Positions 23,001-35,400 of a DNA stretch of 64,000 nt are shown here, one piece after another. The translations under genes were made by a program, and so were the position numbers. Under the pieces are notes generated by a model. It worked only from the letters and a program-made list of their open reading frames with translations. It made no database searches and was not told the DNA's origin. The first letter of the stretch is position 1. Every line of letters starts with the position of its first letter. Origin of the DNA: Papilionanthe hookeriana x Papilionanthe teres. Its lineage: Eukaryota > Streptophyta > Magnoliopsida > Asparagales > Orchidaceae. Where the stretch lies: contig CM040428.1 in NCBI GenBank assembly GCA_022702705.1, positions 52,299,198 through 52,363,197 of the forward strand, written 5' to 3'.

Positions 23001-26000
23001 TCTGCATCTTCATGAAATTTCTACAGTTCCTCTTTATGTGGCCAGCCTCTCCACAATTCTAGCAGGTTGTCTGTTAACCGACTTTGATTTTGATCTTCCT
23101 TTGTTTGAGTTTCTGTCATGCGATCTCCCTTTGAAATCAAAATTTAATGTTGAACTCGAACATGAGATCTCGCCATAATATTTCCTACACACCTCAGCGA
23201 AAATCAAATCACAAATATCATCAAATTTCAGTTTAGATTTACGTGCAAAACTACTAACTGTCATTCTCATGGCGTCTCAACTATTTGACAACGATGTCAA
23301 CAATATCAGTGCATGTATCTCGTCATCAAAATCAATTTCAACAAACGACAATTGATTAGTGATAGTATTGAAATCATTCAGATGTTGAGCATACCTTCTG
23401 CCATCTACAAATTGAATAACTTTTTCATCAGATATACCTTGTTCTTACCTGATGGTTTTTCATACATACCTGACAGACTTGTCATAAGATCTACAGTCGT
23501 CCTTTCCGTAACAACGTTGTGTGCAACGGACCTCGATAGGGTTAATCGAATAATCCCAGAACTTATCGATCCAACAAATTCCATTCAGCCTCATCCATTC
23601 TTTCAGGTCTTTTTCCCAATAACAGAAGATGAAATTTCTTCCAATAGAGGTAGTCCTCTAGCTACATCCTCCAGTAACTAAAATCTGTGTCATCAAATTT
23701 CTCGATCTCTGAAACATTCACTTCATCTGCAGTCATTGGCTCTGATATCAGTTGTTATGATGTATATATATAATAAAACGATTGAAGATAAAGCGAAAAA
23801 TAGAACGAGAAAATTCACACCAGAAAAGAATACTGCGGAACACACAGATTTACGTGATTCGACAAATTACCTATGTTCACGGAGTTGCAGAGGATTTTAC
23901 TACTTGAGGAATTTGCACCGGTTGATAATCTCGACTTATAAGAGAAAGTCTCTCACTTCTTCACTCTCCACTTCTTCACTCTCACTTCTTCTCTCTCTAC
24001 ACCGAGATACACACAGAAGAAGATGAAGAAATACGGGGAACCACCTGTTTAATTCACGTACAAGAGAAATCATATTTCTCTTCTGCCACAAGCCACCAAG
24101 AAGAAGCCAAGGAAGAGCAACCTTCTTCTTCTTCTTTCTTCTTCCTTTTGCCGCAAGGAACTACTGCTTGCACTTCTCTTCTTTTGTCCCATCGAAGCAA
24201 TAGGCAGGCTTTCCCTTTTATCGCGATGAGGAGGCGAGGCTGGTGATGTTTTGCGAACAGAAGCGATACTTCGCTTCGCGATGCAGGAAGGCAGTAGCGG
24301 GAACAGTTTCGCGACAGAGGAGTCGCGACTTTTCGCGATCGGGAGCGGGAGGCGGGGGTCGCAAACCGGGCTACAGCAAACATGTATATAAATGCCATTA
24401 ATTTTATCCAACCAACTTATTGGTGTATCTTCCATCTTCCACCTTCCACCTTCCACCTTCCACCTTTGTTGTGTATCCAAACAACTTAGGTTTGTTTTTA
24501 GTAACCTCGTCTATAATAGATGCTACTCCAATAATGAATATCAACCCAAGTTTTAACATGACTATATCTTAACATTATCCTTTCAATCATGCTAGACTTA
24601 AATAATAATGATTTCTTAATTTATCCGACACTCATATTCACAAAATATAGTTGAGTCAATTGCATATTAAAAAAAAATTACCTTTAAGATATTCTCTTAA
24701 CACAAAACACTTATGAAGTAGTTTTAATTTAAATTTCCTAGCTTAAATATAAACTCATTTATGTCTATATTGTTTTATATAAAAGATCAAAATTTATAAC
24801 CTATTAGAACTTGGTATTACTTGATTATTGGTCGACATTCATTGAAATTGTTTAACGTTATCATTGTCGGGTCCCAAACCACGGATGCAAAAAGTAGAGG
24901 GTTACGTTAGGTAATCGACAATCAACGTAATTTTGTCGTCGAAAAAATCGTAACATGAATCCTTTAATTGAAGAAGGATTCATGTAGCTAACCCCGCTTA
25001 ATAGAATAAAGGCTTGTTGTTGTATTCATTGAAATTATATACAATACACTTAGTCTTAGTTTCGCTAGTCATAAGCTTTTTATCTTATCAAACTTTCCTT
25101 CATTGCGACAATGTTCCACATGTTTCAATAGATGTCCGCCAATAGAGTTATATCATTTACAAAAAAACATGCAAAAAGCACCTCATTTTCAACATCCTTT
25201 GTAAACATTTTCGTAAAAATACACAAAGATACATTATTAACATTGATTTTTCACGTAATCATACTATGATTGGGAACTTTTTGTTACTCATATTTATTTT
25301 TAGGGGCATTCACATGCATAGCACACAATTCATATGTATCCCCATATTTTTGTGGCATTTACATACATTTCAATTTGCATGGCATGCCGCCAGTTGACGT
25401 TTGCATTTGCTTCGAGAAAGGTAAGAGGTTCAGGGCCTGCTTGGATGGAATGTTGGAGTGTGAAGATTGTTTTGGGTTTGAGCGTACTGGTTTTCGATCG
25501 AGTTATCATGGGTGGTTCTACGACTAGAGGAGTTGTCTCAGGTAGGGGGAGTGGTGATGTGGGAGTGGGTTGCTTTATAGATTCAGTAACAGTGGTGGGA
25601 GAGGATTGTAGATGAGATGGTATGGTTGTTGGAAAACTGGAGGAGGTTGAAGAATTGAGTTCGGATATGATGTTGGCAGTGGAGATAGCTGATTCAATGA
25701 TTGTAGAGGGTATGGTTGAGTTGTAGTGGAGAACCATGGGCAGGAGCACTGAAGGGGTTGAAGGTTGGAGGGTTGGGAGAGAACTGATGGATGATTGGAC
25801 GTGTTTGTAGGGGTAGTAGAGTTCATTGAAAATAACCTGAAGAGATAAAATGATCTTGCCGGTTGATGGGTGGAAGCATTTGTAGCCTTTGAAGTTGGGT
25901 GGGTAGCTGATGAAGACACGTGCATTTGATTTCTATTGTGTGGAGGAATCCATGGGAAACATTCACACCTAAATGCTTTCAGATTTTCACAATCAGGTGG

Positions 26001-27489
26001 TTATTTGTATAAGAGTTGATATCGGGAATGTTTTTGAGTGTTGGGGGAAGGCATCCTGTTGATGAGGTGTACAGCCGTTAGAATAGTATCGGGCCAAAAT
26101 GTAAGTGGTAGAGGCAAGAAGTGATCAAGCTGTATCTAGGATATTGAGATGTTTTCTTTCAACAATAACATTTTATTGGGGTGTATTTGGGCTTGAGGGT
26201 CTTATCTAAGATATGGTGTATAGTTGTCTCAAAATAAGACTCAGGTTCAACCAAACAAAGGCCAATGAAGTCAGACATTACAACCTATCCAAGCAAGGAG
26301 ATGAGTCACTCCAACTCTCCCCCAAGCACACCAGACGCCTCGCACAAGTCTCTAAGGCTCTTCAAGGGGGCCTAAATCCTCATCACTGAAAACTTATCAA
26401 GTCCTCCAAACGGATCTCTTGCCAAATGGGTAAGCTACCTATCGAATTACGGTGATTCACCCTTGCTTGATAAAATAGTTATGTTCCAGCTGCATGAGTA
26501 TCCCTTTGGAGGCTCAATAGTCGAAAGTCGAACCAAAATATCCGGCCGAGTTAAGTTCGGACAGCCTAGCAAAGTATGGTTAACCGAATGATCACTATGG
26601 TTGACCAACTGCACTAACCCAATAGAGTCGATTGAATATACTTGGCCGACCCAAATATCTTGGACCCTCATCGAACGAACGACAAATAGTGGAACTGTAG
26701 GCTACTCTATTTTTTATATGCCCAAAACACCTGTTAAGGCAAGATGAAAATGAAGGCCGTCATGTAATTTGCCACTTTATACCCCCTATGTCATAAATAG
26801 GTGGTCATATATATAGAAAAAGGCTAATTATTCGACCTTAAAGGAACTAGTTTCTTAATGTGCACTCTCTTCCTCTCCTTCATTCTTACTCTCTCTCCTG
26901 CTTTAAATTTTATTGCTTGGGTGTGATTCATAGTACAATTTCTGATTCAACTATATAAAAGGAAAAACATGAAGATAAATTTAAACATGAAGATAAATTT
27001 TCTTACGAGCTCCAGATCCATTACAAGGGAAGCAAGGCTGAGTATTCTCTCGCTTAGCCTGCAAGGTACAAATCAACCCAAAAACAAAGAAAATCAAGCT
27101 TTTCCCTCCACCGAAATCTCAAAAACAATCAAACCAACAATCAGCTAACCGCATTGTCGATCTGAGTCTCATAAAAAAGTGGGATTCCTATGCCGACGGC
27201 AACGCTAACAACCCCGACGGAGATGGCGACAACCTGAAAGAACAAACAGAGATCCCAGTTAATCAGGCATCAATCTAAGTAGCAAAGAGAAACTCAAGCT
27301 TTGGTAATACTATCAAATGTATGAAGGGAGTACCGTGTTCTGATCAAGCTCTAGGGCTCTGATTGGGGGATAGGGAGGCGAGCGGCGGGTTCGTCCGGGC
27401 TTGAGGGATTGAGAGCGGGTGAGCTTATTGCGAAGATAGGAAGGGAGAAAGGATGTGCGCAGGCCTTGCAGAGGTGGCGCCGCAGCCAT
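20014..27489 (-). CDS. Chloroplast DnaJ-type zinc-finger protein (BSD2-like)
   Basis: Five minus-strand exons join in frame with GT-AG borders: 27334-27489, 27150-27233, 27007-27058, 21381-21537 and 20014-20035, giving 156 residues. Residues 1-45 are basic and Ser/Arg-rich with few acids, as in a chloroplast transit peptide. Residues 53-75 (VVAISVGVVSVAVGIG..) are hydrophobic and may be a membrane span. Four CxxCxGxG motifs follow (CFPCNGSG, CRFCSGKG, CINCEGAG, CTTCQGTG), the zinc-binding signature of DnaJ central domains without a J domain. The protein ends RREFKDDD. I recall Arabidopsis AT5G17840 as the closest relative; members of this group act in plastid protein folding or assembly. Intron 3 is 5,469 bp and full of transposon sequence. 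The start is the first ATG in the GC-rich exon. Confidence 0.9.
20097..20337 (-). mobile_element. Hairpin MITE, near complete
   Basis: Left arm GATTTACATACATACCACTC, core ACCTATGCATGAAAAAGTG, right end GGTATGCAAATGCCCC. It lies in intron 4 of the DnaJ-type gene, about 60 bp from the last exon. Confidence 0.85.
20694..20916 (+). mobile_element. Hairpin MITE, near complete
   Basis: Starts GCTGCATTTACATACAACC and ends GCATGTAAATCTTCC. The middle is shortened. In intron 4 of the DnaJ-type gene. Confidence 0.8.
21115..21330 (-). mobile_element. Hairpin MITE, near complete
   Basis: Starts GATTTACATGCATACCACTC and ends GTATGTAAATGCC, about 50 bp from exon 4 of the DnaJ-type gene. Confidence 0.8.
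21940..24382 (-). mobile_element. Copia LTR retrotransposon with both LTRs, non-autonomous
   Basis: The element is 2,443 bp and bounded by TG..CA. LTRs are 21940-22589 and 23753-24382 (650 and 630 bp, clearly alike); TGTAT is duplicated at 21935-21939 and 24383-24387. On the minus strand the PBS (TGATATCAGAGCC, 23739-23751) follows the 5' LTR at 23753-24382. A purine-rich tract (CCAAGTGGAGGATTTG, about 22590-22605) precedes the 3' LTR. The 1,163-bp interior holds only gag remnants, with no integrase or reverse transcriptase, so it would need proteins from another element. It sits in intron 3 of the DnaJ-type gene, on the same strand as the gene. Confidence 0.9.
22840..23735 (-). pseudogene. 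Copia gag remnant inside the element
   Basis: On the minus strand, broken frames contain the start of a copia gag (about 23735-23560), a middle helical part ending in FARKSKLKFDDICDLI (about 23270-23180), a basic linker with RSHDRNSNKGRSKSKS (about 23120) and a CCHC knuckle (about 23060). At least five stops or shifts interrupt it. Confidence 0.7.
24427..24465. repeat. CTTCCAC short tandem repeat
   Basis: Four to five units of about seven bases. Confidence 0.85.
24850..25030 (+). mobile_element. 3' end of RTE-type LINE or Au-type SINE
   Basis: Ends GGATTCATGTAGCTAACCCC, then AGGCTTGTTGTTGTA. This is the shared 3' tail of plant RTE LINEs and the SINEs that use them, with a TTG-repeat tail. 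The upstream part is too decayed to choose. In intron 3 of the DnaJ-type gene. Confidence 0.55.
25301..25385. mobile_element. MITE fragment (left arm)
   Basis: Starts AGGGGCATTCACATGCATAG, the terminus of the hairpin MITE family, then breaks off. Confidence 0.55.
25330..26250 (-). pseudogene. Ty1/copia integrase C-terminal remnant
   Basis: Minus-strand pieces in order are TAVHLINRMPSP, the CECFPWIPP region, FKGYKCFHPSTGKIILS, a proline/serine/threonine-rich spacer, then MITRSKTSTLKPK and NWRHAMQIEM at the start of the reverse transcriptase. This is the usual join between integrase and RT in copia. Frames are interrupted. It lies in intron 3 of the DnaJ-type gene and belongs to a different element from 21940-24382. 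Confidence 0.8.
26251..27000. other. Intronic DNA, no gene recognised
   Basis: Rest of intron 3 of the DnaJ-type gene. Mixed composition at 26250-26700 suggests an old LTR or leader, but no termini were seen. Confidence 0.4.
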
Positions 27490-27784
27490 TCTTTACACTC
27501 TCAGCGCAGGGACAGCAGGGGATGGAGGATTTATGAGTGGATTCTTCCCTGGTTTCTCGATTACCAACTCGATCAGGAAGAAGCATGTCGACCACATACT
27601 ATGGGTATGATGGACCCTCCATAAGCTAGAGTGTTTGGCCGCGATCCACATTCACTTTAAATAGTTATAGCTGTGAAGTTGTTTCTTCAGCTGAAAAAGC
27701 TGAAGTACAGTGCAAAATACTCTAATAAATAAATAAATGATCAATTGTTTAAATTATATAGCTAAAATAATGAGGACAACTACA

Positions 27785-28040
27785 ATAATGGCAAGCCTAG
27801 AATGATGTTCGTCTTCAGGTCCTCATGATCAAGTATTCGGGATAATTTTCTCTCCATGGTAGCATCTCTTCTCACATGATCATAATCTTGAGAAAACTCA
27901 TCAGTGTCATCAACCAAACTAAAAAACTCACAATCTTCGGGAGTTTTATTTTTGGGACGAGTAAAATCTTCTCCCGTTGTTCGTATCTTCTTGATTGGTA
28001 ATAAACACACATTTCGCCGTAATGGCAAAATGGAACTCTT
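27785..28040 (-). pseudogene. GRF-type zinc-finger fragment
   Basis: On the minus strand, two frames together show the pattern of a plant GRF zinc finger: CHYGEMCV, then TNNGRRFYS in a second frame, then EDCEFFSLVDDTDEF. Such domains are common in plant transposon-derived genes. Shifts and stops are present. It lies just upstream of the DnaJ-type gene. Confidence 0.45.
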
Positions 28041-28329
28041 AAAGTATACAATTCTTTTGAAATCATTTTATTATTGATATTCTAAAGCACTATAACATCA
28101 ATAAAAAAAAAACAAATATGCAACAAAATATAAAATATTTAAATATTTTTAAATTAAAAATAAATGGTAATTGAGACACAAAAAATATCTATAATATAGA
28201 TTACTACGTAGATATATGTATATATATATATATATATACATCCACAAATCCAATGTCTAGTGGTTTGATAATGTCAATAGATATTTTCACCAAAAAGTAC
28301 CTGTTTTTTGTCCCTGTAGAGTGTTGGAA

Positions 28330-29890
28330 ACACTCAGAAACTACACAAATGTTATACTTATTGTGTTTTGTGACATAATGAAATGCTTAATGATTATAAC
28401 TTCTGATGATGTAAATCATGAATATTAATGCAAATCATATTTGGACTGCACTTCATCTAGTAAATCACAAATTGTGCTTCTGATATCAGAAAAAATATAT
28501 ATAAAATAATTCCAATATAAACTCTCAAATAAACAAAAGAAAAGTGCTCATATATCTCTCATTCGCTAACTTCCCCTGATTGAGGAGAAGGGAAATAGAA
28601 GTTGTTAACTTATTTAACATATATCATTCTAGTATGCATCAAAACATATGCATTTCCAATAGCATAATTTTTTCAAATAAAAAAATAAAGAACCACCGTT
28701 AAAATTTTTCCACCCAACATGTTTCTTTAGAGGTATGAGCAAGCAAGTTGAAGTTCCAACGTCATAACAAAAATATATAAAGCAAGCCCAACAAAAATTC
28801 TCAAAGAAATAGAAAAAAACTGCTCATATATTTCTCCTTCTCTAACTCTCCTGATTCAGGAGGATGGAAATATAAGCTGCTAACTTATCTACCTAAAAAC
28901 CTTCAAGCATGCATCAAAACATATGCGTTTTCATTAATATAAATCTTTCAAAAAAAAAAAAAGCTAAAATGTCTCGTCCAAAAGTTTCTCTACAAATAAG
29001 AGCAAGCAAATTAACATTCTAACATCAAAATAAGAATTATAAAATAAATCGAACATAATTCCTCAAAGAAATAAAAAGTTGTGCTCATATATTTCTCATT
29101 CTCTAACTTCTTCTGATTGTATTTTCAGTGGTATAAGTCTGCTACATTGAAAAAATGAAAGAACCAATGCTAAAATTTCTCTCCCTAAAATGATTCTCCG
29201 GAGGCAATAACAAACGAATTAATATTCTAACATCATAACAAAAAGATATAAAAAAGCCCAAAATAATTTCTCAAATAATTTTAAAAAAAAGTACTCATAT
29301 ATCTCTCATCACCTAACTTTCCTGATCAAGAAAGAGAGAAATAGAACATGATAGCTTTTTTGTCATATAACATTTAAGCATGCATCCTAACATATGCATT
29401 TTCAGTGGTATAAAGTTTTCAAGTATTTAAAAAAAAAAATACTGCTTAAATTTCTCTCCCAAAAATGTTGTATAGATTGAAAGAGAGACAAGAGCAATCA
29501 AATTGACATTTTTAATATCAAAACAAGGATTTCTAGAATAAGTCCAACATAAATTCTCAAATAGAGAGAAAAACTGTGCACATATAATTCTCTTTCCTTA
29601 ACTTTTGATGATCGAGCAAAAAAGAAAAAGAATATGCTAACTTATCTGACATAAAATCTTGTAATTTGCATCGAAACATAGACATTTTTTATGATGTAAA
29701 TCTTTCATGTAAAAAAAAAAAAACTACTTAATTTTCTTCCCCCAAAATGTTTATTTAGCCTAAAGAAGAGGCAAGGGCAAACAATTTGAACTTCCAATAT
29801 CAAAACAGGAATATATAAAATATGTCCTATAAAAATTCTCTAGAAGATAGAAAAATAGTCGAATATATATCTTGACTTCTCCTAATTGAG
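28330..29890. repeat. Six-unit degenerate tandem array, unit about 280 bp
   Basis: A landmark close to GTGCTCATATATCTCTCATT recurs at 28544, 28820, 29081, 29291, 29576 and 29858 (spacings 276, 261, 210, 285 and 282). Each unit also carries a CTAACTT.CCTGATT..GAG block, a GCATCAAAACATATGCATTT block and an A-run of 7-13 bases. Units differ at many sites, so the array is old. No coding frame runs through it. Confidence 0.8.
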
Positions 29891-32430
29891 TAATTTTTAG
29901 TCAATCAACCCCAACACAAAAGCCAAATGAAGCAATGAAGCAGAGGAAAAAAAAGGCCGTAAAGGAAAACATATGCACCCTCACAGCTAGAGCCGACGAC
30001 ACCGACAAAGGGAGATGATTGTTCAATCGAGTTTCTACTCTAAAGACACGGGTGACAACCGAGGGGAGAGGTAAAGGGTATTTGTGGGGACATAGGTGAA
30101 GTATTTTTTTAATTGAAGAGGGGTAGGGATGAAAAATATTACTACAAGCGTAGCTCCCACGGCGAAACACAAAGTCCCCTCTGTTTTGGCTTTCGCTGAT
30201 TCACGACCAATTGTTAGCAGAATGCACGTGAAAATTAGGCTCCCAAACATCACATTCAGCGTTCCAGGGACGAGAAGCCGACAGACGGGCTCCCTAACTC
30301 ACCCTTAGTACACGTGGGTGAATCCAGATTTTATAATGAAATGATAAATAAATTTTATAACTTTGCATCATAATCTTATTTAATAAAGTCAGATTTAAGT
30401 TGTAAAATAGAGAGAATGCTGGAAAAAAAGTGAAAAAAAAATCGATTTAATTGAATGATGGATTTAATTTATATATATTTTTTTATATTTGGCTGGATTT
30501 ACGCTAAATCCATTGTTAAATCCTAAGCTTAAATCAAGTTTTGTTCTGTGAGGCATGCCCAATAATCAGAGTGGTAGAAAACTTGAGAAAGAAGTTAAGA
30601 GAGATACAGAGAGAAAAAAAAGAGGTTACAAGAAAAAAAAGAGAGAGTCTCCCTACATAGGATAAGTTAGAGAGAAGAGCATGATGAGGTCAAAGCCAAA
30701 AGAGGCAAAAGCCCAAAACCCAAAAAGTGCTTAATACATGCTACATACCTTCTATTTATATAAAATAGAGGGATAAATTTATTTATATAAAATAGAGGGA
30801 TAAATATGAAAAATTACATTCTTTCCCCTGATTTAATGGAGGTATTATATGGTATTTTAGTTATTTCACCCAGGTAAGGCCCATTGAATTTTTAGTATTT
30901 GGCTAAATAAGTAAAGTCAATTGGGCGAGGTGGTTGGCCACATCAACCAATAAACATAATTAGGTCCGCTGATAGACCGATAATTCTGGTGTACCCGATC
31001 CTCCGAATGCAGTCAGGTAGAGTTGTTTCAACTGCCAGGAAAAAAAAATCATTTGGTGGCAATGATTGTCTTTGGTTGGCTTTAGTCTTGAGAGGTCCCC
31101 GGTTGCATGAGCCACTCGATCCCAGATGTTGGTTGGCTTACATCTTGAGAGTTCTCTGGTTGCCTAAATCGCCCAACCTTTGATTGCTAGCCGAATATTA
31201 AGATTTTATTCAGGTTGCTTTCTTAGTGGGTCCTATCTAGCCACATCGCTTTATTTGAGAACATTTGATTCTTTTGGGATTCGTGCAGAACATTTTTGGG
31301 TCTACACATACTTAAACTATGCTACTAAACATATCCTAGGTGTTTGTCATCTTGTTTTAATTTTTATTTATTTCATTTTTTTATATATAATATAAATTTT
31401 TGAGTGATCCATTTGATCTTATGATATTTTATGAATATTTGAATATCTTAATGATGTAGAATTAAAAAATATTATATTTGTTAGATTTGTGTGGTCGAGC
31501 TCTCAATTTGATCATAGGCTTGTCAAATTTGGAGATTATTCGGTCTCTCAAATATGTCCCAAAACTACTTATTATATTTTAGATGCAAGGTCTAGACTCA
31601 GCTAGCTCAAATCAGGTTTAATGCCAACTGATTCGTCTTATCAAAAAACTTCATTTGAATTGGAGTGTATATTTAAAGCTCCCAGTTCCAATATGTGCTA
31701 AGAATCATGTCTCATTAAAATAATTTGTTAGGACGCATCAATAATGACATTATCTAATCAAATAAATTAGAGACTAATAATCACAACACAATTTTTAAAA
31801 CTATTGTTTTTCTTTTGTGAAAAATTTGGAGCACTTACATTAGTACATTGGAAATGCATCAGCACTAATTTTGAGAAGATCCAGTGGATATAGAAGAACA
31901 ACTAAGGAGGACCAAAAGAGTCACTTGACCAGATGCAACCCCCTAAACCGGGGCTAAAGGTCAACCTCTTGCTAGCCATATGAACAAAGTACTAAAGTTA
32001 ATAAAGCTGAGCAAAGACAAAGAACTACCTTTCACCACAACTGACTCAAGGGAAGAGTTCATTACCACTAGCCATCTGACGGACGCCCCTGAGAATTTTC
32101 ATTAAGGGGAAAGAGTTTGCAATAACAATATCATTTGTAATTAAACTTTTCTTAATAATTTAAAAACTTATTTTAAAGATAATTATTGTGATCCCCATTG
32201 AAACTAATTTCAATTCAAACTCTTAAAATTGTAAATATTTCAAACGCAATCATAAATCATAAATGCTAAAATGTCATTATTCTTAGAAAAAAATTGAAGT
32301 TCTTATTTTCTCTATATTTTTAAAGTCTTGGATTATTTTTAGGTGATTGAAGTCTAAAATTTTAAATTTGAATCATTAATATGTTATTACTTAAATTTTT
32401 GTGTGGATGATATAAAACAAAAAAATATAT
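29891..32430. other. Spacer without recognisable gene
   Basis: Contains a direct repeat around AAAATAGAGGGATAAAT (30760-30805), a run of TTGGTTGGCTTxxxTCTTGAGAG repeats (31070-31165) and old AT-rich DNA. Short frames near 29900-30250 show no family features. Confidence 0.45.
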
Positions 32431-32471
32431 ATATAAATAGGCGGAGAAGAGCAATCCGAAATGGCGTTATG
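32431..32471 (+). promoter_or_regulatory. TATA box and three-codon uORF of the RMR gene
   Basis: ATATATAAATAG lies about 35 bp upstream of the start. ATGGCGTTATGA (32461-32472) is a three-codon upstream frame whose TGA overlaps the main ATG at 32469. If transcripts start before 32461, this could lower translation of the main frame. Confidence 0.4.
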
Positions 32472-35400
32472 AAGCAATCTCCATCCTCGATCTCCAGTCC
32501 CAATTCCGCCGCCGCACTCATCTCCGCGATCGTTCTCCTCCTCCTCCTACGCCCCGCCAACGCCCTCATCCGCCTCCGCCTCTCTGGTAGCTCCTTTTCT
32601 TTCACTTTCATAGATGCACCCGCGCGCTTCGCCGTCCCCATCGATGGCTTCGGCGCATGTGGTTCTCTTTACGTCGCCAATCCCCTAGACGCGTGCTCTG
32701 CCCTGCGCACAAACTTCTCAGCTGAGCGCGTAGGTACGACCTCAGGCGATCGCTTTGTTCTCATTGAGCGCGGTGGGTGCAGCTTCGACCGCAAGGTTAG
32801 GGTTGCGCAAGACGCTGGCTTCCAGGCTGCAATCATCTTCGATGATCAGGACGTAGGTTACTTGTATTCGAGTAAGTGAACAGAAAACCCGCGAAAAGTT
32901 AATTTGGTTGAGTTGCTGATTTGCTTGCCTTCTTATATTGAGTTAGGGCTAAACTTGTCGATTTCAGTGTCGGAGGTGTTTGGATGAACCGTTTATGTGT
33001 TTAGAGCTATCTATTGTGATGCAGCTCGTGAAATTTTGTGGAATTCTGGAATTTATTGAAATTTAGTTGTTCTGCGCATGTTTTGACGTTTTAGCTATAA
33101 GTGTCGTTTCTTTGGGATGATTTTAAATCCCTTAAATGTGATTAATGTGCATCAAAACTAGGTTTATTTTGCTGTAGTTGACTCCATGTCTTTTAGCCAG
33201 CTTGCCTGTAGTGGTGTGAAATGGAAGAAGATTCAAATTTATTCAGGATTAGCTTAAGAACATTTTCCCACATCAATGAAAATTTGTTATCTGGTTTAGT
33301 GGAGATAGCTCTTTGAATCTCTGCAGAGAAGAAGATTGATGTGTATTTGAATTCTTTTTCCTAAGTTAGTGTGGTTGAAATGATGTTAAGGTGAAAGTTT
33401 GATGGAACTAGAAATGATGGTAATGATTATATATGAAGTTAGTGAGAGTGGGTGCCTTTTGAAGGTTGTCGAATTAATTCAGGATCAATGAGGGTTTCAG
33501 ATGAATCTTCTCATAATGCAATTTCTAGTGGATTAAACTTAGGCATAGGATAGGGCAGTCCTTTAAATTTAGATCAAGAAGTTTTATATCTTTGGAATTT
33601 TACATAAGTAGCAGACAATTCTTATGTATATACACATCTCAGACCAAAACTTTCATATTTACATACATAGCACTTTGGTATTCTAAATCTATGCATTAAA
33701 AAGGTGAATTGTAATAGCACTATTTTTTATTTGATATTTGAGTGCTATGTGTGTAAACACATAATAATTGTGTGCTATGTATGTAAATGCCCCCTTCTTT
33801 TTCCTAAATATGAGTTTGCAATGAATTTTGGAAATGTTTTTTTATCACAAAATGTAGCTATGTTTTACGACAATTTTAATGGATACAACGACAATAACAA
33901 TCCCTTATCCCACTAATTGGGCCCGGCTACATGAATCCATTTTCTTCATTGTCCTATTTAGTGTCACATTTCCAGTTTATTCTAATAAATTGCGATCAAG
34001 GCAATGATAATTGATATGATCCAAAATTAATAGGCTAGCGTCCAACAATCATTGTGGTGGATCGGAGATCTCGCGTCTTGAAATTCTGACATTTTAGTTG
34101 CGGAATTTATCTACCCAATTTGATTTTCAAATCAAGAAATTTAATGATCGACAGATCTCACATAAAAATTGGTTCTTAATTGGTTGATTGTGAAACACAG
34201 GCATTTAGAGTTATAACTGCCCATAATCCCAAGCGTGCCATCCAACCTATTATTTGAGGATGATGAATTTATGACACGTTACTTTGATGGTTCCTTCCAT
34301 TCTCGTTTTCTTTTATTCTTCCAAATCTTCAACTTTTTATCTTTTTCTATTTTATTTTTTGAATTTAGACCTTCTCCAATAACCCCTACTTAACACGTCC
34401 AGTTTGTGAGGCCGTTAAATGCAATTTTGGATGGTTTTGATGAATTCCAACTCATTTTTTTAAGGGGCATTTGCATACATACCAACCAATTCCTATCTAT
34501 TTACATTTTTAAAACCTAAACTTTAGTTGTTAAAAATAGACCACCCATATCTTTCATATCACATAAAAAATATCACTATTTTAACTTTTAAAAAGAGAAA
34601 TACATGTTTTCATGTAGGTAAGGTGGTATACATATGTAATAATTGATGTTTAGGTGTTAGATATGTAAATGCATAAGAATTGACTAGTATGCACGTAAAT
34701 CTTCCTTTTTAAACTTATAGAGTGGTATAGTGGAATTCATTTCAATTTCCATTATCCAACATATAATTGACATGAAGGTAGCCGCACATGCGCAGTTACT
34801 AGTATAATTGGAGAGATACAAATCCTATTTTTATCTCCTCTATTAGTTTTCTCTTTTTTCCCTTTTATTTCTGGTTTCGTTGTTTGTTTCTGTAGATAGA
34901 AATGTTGCTTAGTGTAAGAGAGAGAGAGAGAGTAGGAATAGTTGAGAGAAAGAGGTAGGCATTAGCTTTTGCTGGTATTATGTGTGTAAGGAAGAGGAGA
35001 ATGGCCTCTTGTTGAGAGGGAGAGTTGATCCTAGATAAAGTGGTTTTTTATTCTTTGAATAAGGAAAGGTTTGGAGAGTGAGGGAGCGGTGGAAGAAGAT
35101 TTAACAAAAATAAGCACTCTGTCAACTAAAAAAATGGGAAATTTTCAGGGAGTGTCGAGGTATGGATTCAAACTACTTGTTGGCACTAGCTTAGTCATGA
35201 AGACAGAAGAAACAGTCCATGATAATGGAGACTATAGACAATAAGCTTCCCTGCCTAAGCCTTTTAGGTGAGAAAAAATAATTTTCCAGGGAGCATTGAG
35301 ATTAATATAAAATTATTAGCGAATTTATCATCAATACATGCTTTGATTCTGCCTAGAAATTTCATGGTAAAAGCTTTTATAAACTAACATTTTAGCGAGA

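Larger units (their letters stand above)
21713..24396 (-). mobile_element. Hairpin MITE split by a copia element
   Basis: The left part (21713-21939) runs from ATATTTACATAAACACC through the core to GGTGGTATGTAT; the last bases of its right arm (ATAAATGCC) reappear at 24388-24396, after the copia element and its TGTAT target-site copy. Removing the insertion and one TGTAT restores the expected right terminus of the family. Confidence 0.85.

Noticed and set aside
27409..27624. Plus-strand frame of 71 codons
   Set aside because: It is the complement of exon 1 and the 5' leader of the DnaJ-type gene.
28330..29890. CRISPR-like array
   Set aside because: Units are about 280 bp, diverged throughout, with no short identical repeats and unique spacers; eukaryotic context.
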